Below, piece by piece: positions 1 through 5,242 of a stretch of DNA of 5,242 nucleotides. Source of the stretch: Actinomycetota bacterium. GTDB taxonomy: Bacteria; Actinomycetota; Acidimicrobiia; Acidimicrobiales; Palsa-688. Numbering within the stretch: position 1 is the stretch's first letter; each line of letters opens with the position of its first letter. The notes beneath the pieces were generated by a model. That model saw nothing but the letters and a program-made list of their open reading frames with translations. It was not told the DNA's origin and ran no database searches. The translations under genes were made by a program, and so were the position numbers. The stretch is taken from assembly GCA_023489205.1 (NCBI GenBank), contig JAMDDF010000093.1, positions 2,478-7,719 on the forward strand, written 5' to 3'.

Positions 1-1179
1 AGACCGATCTCTAGCAGCGGGCCGGACCTGCGCCTAACGGAGATCAACGCCTTCGAGAAGGCCAACCCGGGCATCCACGTGAAGCTTGAGACCGCGCCTA
101 CCAACACCGACACCAACCGCGCCGACCTCGTGACGACCATCTCGGGTGGTGCCAAGACACCCGACGTGTTTATGGGCGACGTCATTTGGCCCGGCCAGTT
201 CGGGGCTCACGGCTTGGCGCTCGACCTGTCCAAGTACGAGCCAAAGAGCTTCTTCAACCGCTTTGCGGCTGGCCTCGTCGCCGGCGCGTCCTACAAGGGC
301 CAGGTCTACGGGGCCCCGTTCTTCCAGGACCAGGGCTTCTTGTACTATAGGAAGGACCTTTTGGCTGCCGACCACATGTCGGTGCCCAAGACCTGGGAGC
401 AGCTCGAGTCCGACGCGGTGACCCTCGTAAAGCAGCACAAGGTGAAGTACGGCTTCGTGTGGGAGGGCGCTTCCTACGAAGGTGGCACCTGCGACTTCAT
501 GGAGTACTACGCGGACACCGGCGGTCAGGTCCTCAACGCGACCGACACCAAGTCCGTGCTGAACGTCGCCGACGTCACCAAGGCGCTCAGCTTCGTGCGC
601 AGCCTCGTCACCTCGGGTGCTTCGCCCTCCGCTGTCGACACCTTCGAGGAGCCCCAAGCCATGGCGGCGTTCCAAAACGGTGAGGCCGCCTTCTTGCGCA
701 ACTGGGACTATGCCTGGGGTGTCGCCAACACCAAGGGTATGAAGTCGGCCGGCAAAGTCGGGGTGGCACCCCTGCCCACCTTCGCAGGCCGGCCTTACCC
801 TGGTTACTCGACCATCGGTGGCTGGAACCTCTATATCAACCCTCACTCTCAGTACATAAGTGCTGACCTCAAGTTCATCAACTTCATAACCGGTGTGCAG
901 GGCCAGACCATTGAGGCTCACCCGCCGTTCTCGGAGATCCCGACCAACGCGGCAGTGCGAGCTAACCCGAAGATCAAAGCATTGAACCCGCCCTTCGCCG
1001 TGTTGTCGCGCACCAAGCTCATCGCGAGGCCGGCACAGAGCCCCAACTACCCCAAGGTCTCTCAGGCCATCTTCAGCAACTTCAACTCTGCCATCGCCGG
1101 CTCGAAAAGCCCTAAAGCGGCCGCGAACGCGATGGCAAGCGGGGTTGCTTCTGCCGTGAGCAGCTCTTCAGGGCTCTAA
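1..1179 (+). CDS. ABC transporter extracellular sugar-binding protein, 5'-truncated by the window edge
   Basis: This is the solute-binding component of a CUT1-type carbohydrate importer, which captures a sugar or oligosaccharide outside the membrane and delivers it to the permeases. The frame is open from base 1 and ends at TAA 1177-1179, giving 392 visible residues. A GTG at 79 is not the real start, because typical family sequence (FEKANPGIHVKLE, fragment residues 18-30) already precedes it. Relatives are about 420-450 residues long, so the signal peptide or lipobox and first strand lie upstream, unseen. Family motifs in fragment numbering are PDVFMGD (54-60), YGAPFFQDQGFLYYRKDLL (103-121), YEGGTCDFMEYY (159-170), NWDYAW (234-239), GKVGVAPLP (251-259) and GGWNLYIN (273-280). 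Aromatic residues in these blocks probably stack on sugar rings. The YEGxTC and GGW blocks resemble trehalose/maltose binders such as LpqY/ThuE, which is a weak substrate inference. The C-terminus is Ala/Ser-rich. The two permeases follow on the same strand. Confidence 0.93.
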   Translation, partial: RPISSSGPDLRLTEINAFEKANPGIHVKLETAPTNTDTNRADLVTTISGGAKTPDVFMGDVIWPGQFGAHGLALDLSKYEPKSFFNRFAAGLVAGASYKGQVYGAPFFQDQGFLYYRKDLLAADHMSVPKTWEQLESDAVTLVKQHKVKYGFVWEGASYEGGTCDFMEYYADTGGQVLNATDTKSVLNVADVTKALSFVRSLVTSGASPSAVDTFEEPQAMAAFQNGEAAFLRNWDYAWGVANTKGMKSAGKVGVAPLPTFAGRPYPGYSTIGGWNLYINPHSQYISADLKFINFITGVQGQTIEAHPPFSEIPTNAAVRANPKIKALNPPFAVLSRTKLIARPAQSPNYPKVSQAIFSNFNSAIAGSKSPKAAANAMASGVASAVSSSSGL

Positions 1180-1212
1180 ACAAGCCAAGGCGCTGCAAAG
1201 CTAACTGGCCAA

Positions 1213-1247
1213 GACGTGCTGGTAGCCCTCGGGGCTACCAGCACGTC
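1213..1247 (+). promoter_or_regulatory. Perfect 16-bp intercistronic hairpin between binding-protein and permease genes
   Basis: The left arm (1213-1228, GACGTGCTGGTAGCCC) is the exact reverse complement of the right arm (1232-1247), with a TCG loop at 1229-1231. It lies 33 bases after the binding-protein stop and 34 bases before the permease start. No run of T follows the right arm (next bases GCCACGATAAACC), so it does not look like an efficient intrinsic terminator. In other sugar ABC operons, hairpins at this position protect the upstream mRNA from 3' exonucleases or partly stop transcription, so binding protein is made in excess of permease. That role is inferred here. A protein-binding operator is possible but less likely given the length and perfection of the arms. 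Confidence 0.75.
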
Positions 1248-1265
1248 GCCACGATAAACCCCCCC

Positions 1266-1274
1266 GAGGAAGGA
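1266..1274 (+). promoter_or_regulatory. Ribosome binding site of the MalF-like permease (supports TTG start)
   Basis: GAGGAAGGA is a strong Shine-Dalgarno match and ends 7 bases before TTG at 1282. There is no ATG or GTG at a suitable distance in the frame, so this site is the main reason to accept the TTG start. Confidence 0.75.
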
Positions 1275-1281
1275 ACCCATA

Positions 1282-2232
1282 TTGGCATCTACCGAGTTGG
1301 CACCTGACCAGGTGGTTGCCCCTCCCAGGCGCCCTACGCAACCCAAAAAACGCCCTGACATGATCCAGCGCCGGTACGCGCGCATCGGCTGGGGTTTCGC
1401 TACGCCCGCTTTGGCGATAATAGGCATCGTCACGATCGCCCCCATTGTCTTTGCCGTGTTCATGTCTGTCGAGCACGTCAATGTCACGGCGAGCGGCTTC
1501 AGCTTCAACGGGGCAACGCTTTCCAACTACCACCTAATGGTGACGTCGGGCCTTTGGCAGCATGCCTTGTGGTGGACAGTCGTCTACACGGTCGTAACGG
1601 TCGTGGTCGAGCTAATAATAGGCACGGCCTTCGCTTTGGTGCTCGAGCGCCTCACCGCAGGGCGGGGCCTCATGATGGCGCTTTTGCTCATCCCCTGGTC
1701 GCTTATAACGGTGATCTCGGCGGAGCTTTGGAGCTACATCTACAACGCCAGCTACGGGGTCTTGAGCGGGATATGGCACAACGCCCTTGGTACACCGTTC
1801 TCGGCGACCCTCGCCCTAATGGTGGCTGACATTTGGAAGACCACACCGTTTGTGACCATCATCGTGCTTGCCGGGCTCGTGATGATCCCGAGCGAGCTGT
1901 TCGAAGCGGCCGAAGTAGACGGCGCTTCTCAGTGGAAGGCTTTCTGGCGCGTCACCTTGCCGCTGCTGCGCCCGACGATAGGCCTAGCAGTGCTGTTCCG
2001 CGCCCTACAGGCCTTCGGGCTTTTCGACCTGCCTTACGTGCTCACTAGCGGCGGCCCGGGCACCTCCACCCAATCGCTCGCCATACTTGCTTACAACACG
2101 ATGTTCACAGACATCAACTTCGGCCCTGGTGCCGCGGTCGCCGTGAGCGCGGCAGTACTGGTCGTCATAATGTGCTTGGTCTTCCTGCGCGCCTTCAGGC
2201 AGCAGGTCGGCAAAGAGGAGGTGCCCGCCTAA
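1282..2232 (+). CDS. Carbohydrate ABC transporter permease, MalF/UgpA-like
   Basis: This inner-membrane subunit forms half of the transmembrane channel of the sugar importer. It has 316 residues, usual for the family outside E. coli MalF. It starts at TTG 1282 behind a strong ribosome binding site and stops at TAA 2230-2232. After a Pro-rich basic cytoplasmic tail (residues 1-35), six hydrophobic segments are visible at about 38-62, 95-121, 129-150, 175-202, 230-248 and 282-303. The cytoplasmic EAA loop, which docks to the ATPase, runs from E208-A-A to L226-P227, with the conserved D213-G214 and the pattern EAAEVDGA...TLPLLRP. The segment FDLPYVLTSGGPG (248-260) is another hallmark of MalF-type permeases. 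Its stop codon overlaps the next permease's start, so the two are almost certainly translated together. Nine ATA isoleucine codons are present. Family assignment is secure; the substrate is not determined by this protein. Confidence 0.95.
   Translation: MASTELAPDQVVAPPRRPTQPKKRPDMIQRRYARIGWGFATPALAIIGIVTIAPIVFAVFMSVEHVNVTASGFSFNGATLSNYHLMVTSGLWQHALWWTVVYTVVTVVVELIIGTAFALVLERLTAGRGLMMALLLIPWSLITVISAELWSYIYNASYGVLSGIWHNALGTPFSATLALMVADIWKTTPFVTIIVLAGLVMIPSELFEAAEVDGASQWKAFWRVTLPLLRPTIGLAVLFRALQAFGLFDLPYVLTSGGPGTSTQSLAILAYNTMFTDINFGPGAAVAVSAAVLVVIMCLVFLRAFRQQVGKEEVPA
2215..2221 (+). promoter_or_regulatory. Ribosome binding site of the MalG-like permease (decides the ATG start)
   Basis: GAGGAGG lies inside the end of the upstream permease gene and ends 10 bases before ATG 2232, against 16 bases before the second in-frame ATG at 2238. 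This favours ATG 2232. The TAATG overlap adds translational coupling. Confidence 0.7.
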
Positions 2233-3068
2233 TGAGCATGCGCGTTTACCACGGCTGGCGTCGCTTCGTCAATTTCCCGAGCGTTGGCGCGGTCGTGATC
2301 GCCCTTTTCGTGCTCCTACCCCTTTATTGGATGTTGGCGTCGTCTTTCAAGACACTGAGCAACGTGAGCGCGAGCCCGCCCCAGTACTTCCCGGTCCCGG
2401 TCACCACCTCTAGCTACACAGCGGCCTTCAACGACGGCTTCGCGACTTTTATCTTGAACTCCTTCGTGGTCGCAGCGTGCACCACCGTGCTCGTGCTCTT
2501 CTTCGGTACCCTGGCAGGCTACGCCCTCGGCCGGCTGCCCATACGGGGCAAGTACCCGATCATGGTCTCCCTGCTCATGATCTCGGTCTTCCCCGAGATA
2601 GCGGTCGTACCCGCCCTGTACGTCGTGCTGCGCACGATGGGGTGGCTCAACACCTACCAGGCTCTGATACTCCCTTACACGGCGTTCAACCTGCCGTTTG
2701 CGATCTGGATCCTGCGCAACTACTTCCTCGGCATCTCCCGGTCGATGGAAGAAAGTGCCCGCATTGACGGCGCCGGCTCGCTTAGGACCCTGGTGCAGAT
2801 CATCGTGCCTCAGGTACGGCCGGGGATCTTCACTGCGGGGGTCTTCACTTTCACCGCGTGCTGGACCGAGTTCTTGATGGCGCTGTCGTTCGACTTCGGC
2901 AAAAAGACGATCCCAGTAGGTATCGCTTCTTTCGGCGCCCAGTTCACGGTCCCCTACGGGGCGTACTTTGCCGCCAGTGTACTGTCCGTGATACCGATCG
3001 CCGCGCTGGTACTGGTCTTCCGCAAAGCCGTCGTATCAGGGCTCACCGCCGGCGCAGTGAAAGGGTAG
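2232..3068 (+). CDS. Carbohydrate ABC transporter permease, MalG/UgpE-like
   Basis: This is the second membrane subunit of the sugar importer and pairs with the preceding MalF-like protein. It has 278 residues, normal for MalG-type permeases. ATG 2232 is chosen because it shares its A with the upstream TAA stop and has a GAGGAGG site at proper spacing; a GTG at 2172 in the same frame lies deep inside the upstream gene. Hydrophobic segments appear at about 17-36, 73-98, 109-133, 143-162, 199-218 and 243-263. The EAA loop reads EESARIDGAGS (173-183), ending in IIVPQVRPG, so the usual LP is VP here, a mild variant. WTEFLMAL (211-218) and the C-terminal GLTAGAVKG are typical of the family. No ATP-binding subunit follows; the next gene is a regulator. 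Confidence 0.95.
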   Translation: MSMRVYHGWRRFVNFPSVGAVVIALFVLLPLYWMLASSFKTLSNVSASPPQYFPVPVTTSSYTAAFNDGFATFILNSFVVAACTTVLVLFFGTLAGYALGRLPIRGKYPIMVSLLMISVFPEIAVVPALYVVLRTMGWLNTYQALILPYTAFNLPFAIWILRNYFLGISRSMEESARIDGAGSLRTLVQIIVPQVRPGIFTAGVFTFTACWTEFLMALSFDFGKKTIPVGIASFGAQFTVPYGAYFAASVLSVIPIAALVLVFRKAVVSGLTAGAVKG

Positions 3069-3080
3069 CCGGTGCCCCCT

Positions 3081-3085
3081 AGGAG
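3081..3085 (+). promoter_or_regulatory. Shine-Dalgarno AGGAG placed for ATG 3091, not for the regulator start
   Basis: AGGAG is followed by CCACC and ATG at 3091, a good 5-base spacing. The regulator's own ATG at 3111 is 25 bases away, too far for direct use. The site therefore appears to serve the short frame 3091-3126, or to load ribosomes that then reach the regulator start. Confidence 0.45.
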
Positions 3086-3090
3086 CCACC

Positions 3091-3126
3091 ATGGGCAATA
3101 GCGTGGCAACATGGCCACCAAGCTGA
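3091..3126 (+). CDS. Possible 11-codon leader peptide overlapping the regulator start
   Basis: The frame encodes MGNSVATWPPS and stops at TGA 3124-3126. It has a well-spaced AGGAG and ends 13 bases past the regulator's ATG in a different frame (+1 relative to the window, versus frame 3 for the regulator). The peptide resembles nothing I recognise. If translated, it would most likely act through translation itself, with ribosomes that terminate at 3126 reinitiating at the nearby ATG 3111. It may also be a chance ATG. Confidence that it is translated is low. Confidence 0.25.
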   Translation: MGNSVATWPPS

Positions 3127-4136
3127 CAGAGATCGCTCGCCAGGCAGGGGTGTCTGTCTCGGTGGTGTCGCGCGTGCTAAACGGGGACCCGACGGTGCGC
3201 GCTCGGGAGGAAACCCGCCAACGTGTGTTGCAGGTGGCCAAGGAGCTCAACTACACGGCCAACTACGCCGGCAGGGCCCTCCGGCTCGCCCGCTCCAAGG
3301 CGCTCGCCCTCATTACCCCCAACGTGAGCAGCCCGCTGTTCGCGGACCTCCTGGCCGGTGCGACCCAAGCAGCCGAGGCGGCCGACTACACGGTGCTCAT
3401 CGGCCTCGCCGAGACGATCGCTGCGGGCAGCGACACGCTACGGCGCCTCGTGGGAGAGGGCCGCGTCGACGGGTTCGTGCTGCAACGCCACGACGACCTC
3501 TCCGACCAGGCCCTAGAGGGCCTGGTGGCCAACGACGCCCGCTTCGTCCTCGTCACGTCGCGCACACCCGGCCGGCGCGGCTCGGTCATCTTGGACGACG
3601 TCGCTGGCGCCAAGCTTGCCACCGAGCACTTGATCTCCCTCGGCCACAAGCGCATCGCTCTCATCGGGGGCGTGCCCCACAGTGACATCGCCCGCCGGCG
3701 CGAGCACGGCTACGCCCTTGCCCTGCACGAAGCCGGTCTCCGCCGGCGCGAAAGCCTCGTTTGCCGGCTCGGCTACACGCCCGAGGCTGCCGAGGCAGCG
3801 ATTGAGCACTTGGTGAAGGCTGGTCCCCCGCCGACCGGGGTCTTTGTGGCCAACGTCAACGGGGCGATCGGGGCCCTTACGGCGCTGCGCCGCCTCGGGG
3901 TCGACGTGCCGTCCGACATCTCGGTCGTCGCCTACCACGACGAGTGGGTGGCCGAGCACACCTGGCCGGCGCTCACCACCGTCAAGATGCCGTACTACGA
4001 GGTGGGCGCCCAAGCGGTGCGCTCGCTCATCGACCAACTGAGCGGGAAACCGGCGCAGGACATAGTGGTGCGCGAACCTGCTCCCCAATTAGTCCTGCGC
4101 TGTTCCACCGCAGCGCCACAGGCCTACCAGGCGTAG
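3111..4136 (+). CDS. LacI-family transcriptional regulator
   Basis: This is a predicted sugar-responsive DNA-binding repressor of 341 residues, full length for the family. ATG 3111 is firm: TAG at 3099-3101 closes the frame just upstream, and the helix-turn-helix begins at once (LTEIARQAGVSVSVVSRVLN, residues 5-24). The hinge region (about 50-62) carries the GRALR block with Leu57, matching the leucine that wedges into the operator centre in LacI/PurR. The periplasmic-binding-like effector domain follows, with ITPNVSSPLFADLL (68-81), ILDDVAGAKLA (160-170), HLISLGHKRIALIGG (173-187) and ISVVAYHDEW ending near 279, where Y275-H276-D277 replaces the common G-F-D. No good ribosome binding site precedes the ATG. 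Forty-two bases separate it from the permease gene on the same strand, so it is probably in the operon and may regulate that operon and itself. Its 3' end overlaps the convergent reductase gene by 13 bases. Confidence 0.95.
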   Translation: MATKLTEIARQAGVSVSVVSRVLNGDPTVRAREETRQRVLQVAKELNYTANYAGRALRLARSKALALITPNVSSPLFADLLAGATQAAEAADYTVLIGLAETIAAGSDTLRRLVGEGRVDGFVLQRHDDLSDQALEGLVANDARFVLVTSRTPGRRGSVILDDVAGAKLATEHLISLGHKRIALIGGVPHSDIARRREHGYALALHEAGLRRRESLVCRLGYTPEAAEAAIEHLVKAGPPPTGVFVANVNGAIGALTALRRLGVDVPSDISVVAYHDEWVAEHTWPALTTVKMPYYEVGAQAVRSLIDQLSGKPAQDIVVREPAPQLVLRCSTAAPQAYQA

Positions 4137-5131
4137 TCCTCGGGCGAGGGCTTGTGGCCAGGGAAAATCTCGTTCAACCGGGCCAGGGACTTGTCATCGA
4201 GCTCGAGATCCACCGCCGCCAGCGCGCTGTCGAAGTGCTCTAGGGTCCGCGGCCCAATGATGGGCGCAGCCACCGCGGGCCGGGTCAACAACCACGCCAG
4301 AGCGACGGTCGCCGGCTCGGCACCGAGCTCATCGCAAAAGTCCTCGTAGCTTTCTACCTGGGCACGCCTGGCTTCGAGGTACTCCTTAGACCTTCCCTCC
4401 AGGCGACGCCGGCCCTCGCGGGCTTTCTTGGCCACGCCCCCGAGCAGGCCCCCCTGCAAGGGCGACCAAGGGATCACGCCCAGCCCATAGAACTCGGCTG
4501 CTGGCAGCACCTCGCGCTCAACGTCACGCACGAAGAGGTTGTAGAGCGACTGCTCGCTCACGAGGCCGAGGAAATTATGCCTCTTAGCGGCTTCTTGAGC
4601 CTGGGCGATGTGCCAACCGCCGAAGTTCGACGAGCCTGCGTAGAGGATCTTGCCTTGGTAGCGCAGTACTTCCATCGCCTCCCAGATCTCGTCCCAGGGC
4701 GTCTCGCGGTCGACGTGGTGCATCTGGTAAACGTCGATGTAGTCCGTCTGGAGGCGACGGAGCGAAGCCTCGCAGGCCCTCTTTATGTTGAGCGCCGAAA
4801 GGCGGCCGTCGTTAGGCCAATCGGTCATGTTGCCGTAGACCTTGGTCGCCAAAACTGTCCGGTCGCGCCGACCGCCGCCCTTGGCGAACCAGCGCCCCAC
4901 TATCTCTTCGGTCCACCCGGCGTGTGACTCGTCCTTATTGGCCGCTTGGCCGGGTGGGCTCTGGCGCCTCCCGTAGACGTTGGCCGTGTCAAAGAAGTTG
5001 ACACCGACCTCGTGAGCGCGCTCCATGATCGCGAACGAAGTCGGCTCATCGGTGAGGGGGCCAAAGTTCATGGTCCCGAGGCAAAGGCGGCTCACTGACA
5101 GGCCACTCCGGCCTAGGTGGGTGTATTTCAT
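4124..5131 (-). CDS. Aldo/keto reductase (NADPH-dependent oxidoreductase)
   Basis: This is a predicted cytosolic (beta/alpha)8-barrel reductase that would interconvert an aldehyde or ketone and an alcohol using NADPH. It has 335 residues, normal for the larger bacterial aldo/keto reductases. The catalytic tetrad is complete: Asp48 and Tyr53 in FFDTANVYG, Lys97 in LATKVYG, and His138 in DVYQMHHVD. Other family blocks are GRSGLSVSRLCLGTMNFG (7-24), SSNFGGW (167-173), the Gln194 region SEQSLYNL (192-199), IPWSPLQGGLL (220-230) and the cofactor-binding IIGPRTLEHF (291-300). The N-terminus is canonical, so ATG at 5131 is accepted even though no clear Shine-Dalgarno precedes it and the frame stays open, without any start codon, to the window edge. 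It is transcribed towards the LacI gene and shares 13 bases with it. Its substrate is unknown; a link to sugar metabolism is only suggested by position. Confidence 0.94.
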   Translation of the reverse strand: MKYTHLGRSGLSVSRLCLGTMNFGPLTDEPTSFAIMERAHEVGVNFFDTANVYGRRQSPPGQAANKDESHAGWTEEIVGRWFAKGGGRRDRTVLATKVYGNMTDWPNDGRLSALNIKRACEASLRRLQTDYIDVYQMHHVDRETPWDEIWEAMEVLRYQGKILYAGSSNFGGWHIAQAQEAAKRHNFLGLVSEQSLYNLFVRDVEREVLPAAEFYGLGVIPWSPLQGGLLGGVAKKAREGRRRLEGRSKEYLEARRAQVESYEDFCDELGAEPATVALAWLLTRPAVAAPIIGPRTLEHFDSALAAVDLELDDKSLARLNEIFPGHKPSPEDYAW

Positions 5132-5242
5132 GGCCCTAAAACTATCGCCCCAAGCCCAGATAACGGCTTGATGAGCGTATTTACCAGGTAGGGCGAAGAA
5201 AATTGAGTGCGCTCGCCGGCGGCCTTGCCCGGCGCCGGGAGC
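5132..5242 (-). promoter_or_regulatory. Upstream region of the aldo/keto reductase; possible promoter, no gene seen
   Basis: No supported gene is present in these 111 bases. On the minus strand, GATAGT (+ strand 5141-5146) resembles a -10 hexamer and lies 9 bases before the reductase ATG, which would give a nearly leaderless transcript. That would fit the absence of a clear ribosome binding site. No convincing -35 element is visible at the matching distance. The stretch from about 5171 to 5204 is AT-richer than the flanking genes, as expected for a regulatory region. The call rests on position more than on motif quality. Confidence 0.25.
5211..5242. repeat. GC-rich imperfect inverted repeat at the window edge
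   Basis: GCTC (5211-5214) plus CCGGCG (5216-5221), with a bulged G at 5215, can pair with CGCCGG (5233-5238) plus GAGC (5239-5242) around an 11-base loop. A perfect palindrome CCGGCGCCGG also lies at 5229-5238. It could be part of a terminator for a gene beyond the window, or simply a GC-rich stretch. The window ends before any T-tract could be checked. Confidence 0.25.

Noticed and set aside
34..921. Long open frame of 295 codons on the minus strand
   Set aside because: It lies wholly antisense to the binding-protein gene, which has clear family motifs; its own product shows no recognisable domain. Long antisense frames are common in high-GC genes.
2172..2231. Upstream GTG start for the MalG-like permease
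   Set aside because: It would add 20 residues encoded within the upstream permease gene; ATG 2232 has the ribosome site and the stop/start overlap.
3091..3093. ATG 3091 as the start of the LacI-family protein
   Set aside because: It is in another frame and ends at TGA 3124; the regulator frame has a TAG at 3099-3101.
3513..4088. Minus-strand frame of 191 codons
   Set aside because: It is antisense to the effector domain of the LacI-family gene and has no recognisable motifs.
2653..4132. Repeated 10-mer CCTACCAGGC at 2653-2662 and 4123-4132, similar to TTACCAGGTA at 5181-5190, as possible regulator sites
   Set aside because: Dozens of repeated 10-mers are expected by chance in a window of this size, two copies are inside coding sequence, and none has the central CG typical of LacI-family operators.
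4577..4927. Plus-strand frame of 116 codons
   Set aside because: It is antisense to the reductase gene across its catalytic region and is best explained by codon bias.
5205..5214. GAGTGCGCTC as a LacI-type operator upstream of the reductase
   Set aside because: The dyad has two mismatched positions and no second copy was found near the transporter genes; the operon's own promoter is outside the window, so no comparison is possible.
5203..5242. Possible start of a divergent plus-strand gene at TTG 5203 or GTG 5207
   Set aside because: Only about 12 codons are visible, with no clear ribosome binding site and no recognisable sequence.

Overview
The window reads as a piece of chromosome from a high-GC bacterium, most likely an actinobacterium. 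GC is roughly 60-65% by eye, third codon positions are rich in G/C, one gene starts with TTG, and all protein families have close-looking relatives in Actinobacteria. I cannot place it lower than phylum. Frequent ATA isoleucine codons in the transporter genes are slightly unusual for a high-GC genome.

Layout. Bases 1-3068 hold three + strand genes of a carbohydrate ABC importer (CUT1/MalEFG type): a 5'-truncated extracellular solute-binding protein (1-1179), a MalF-like permease with a TTG start (1282-2232) and a MalG-like permease (2232-3068). The last two are joined by a one-base TAATG stop/start overlap. The 102-base gap after the binding-protein gene carries a perfect 16-bp inverted repeat with a 3-nt loop and no T-tract. 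It is probably an intercistronic hairpin that sets differential expression of binding protein versus permeases. A LacI-family regulator (3111-4136) follows 42 bases later on the same strand and is probably co-transcribed. Its start has a weak ribosome binding site and lies inside an 11-codon reading frame that has a much better one. On the minus strand, an aldo/keto reductase (5131 down to 4124) runs convergently and overlaps the regulator's 3' end by 13 bases. Bases 5132-5242 contain no supported gene.

How they fit together. The binding protein captures a sugar outside the membrane, and the two permeases form the transmembrane channel. The ATPase is not encoded here, so a shared MalK/MsiK-type ATPase elsewhere (or upstream) must power it. 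The LacI protein is the natural candidate for sugar-responsive repressor of this operon. The reductase may act on a sugar or aldehyde, but nothing in the sequence ties it to the transporter. Motifs in the binding protein look most like the trehalose/maltose branch of the family, a weak substrate guess.

Overall this is an ordinary sugar-uptake locus. I found no sign of a new defence, mobile or RNA-based system. The items most worth a second look are the intercistronic hairpin and the small overlapping frame at the regulator start.
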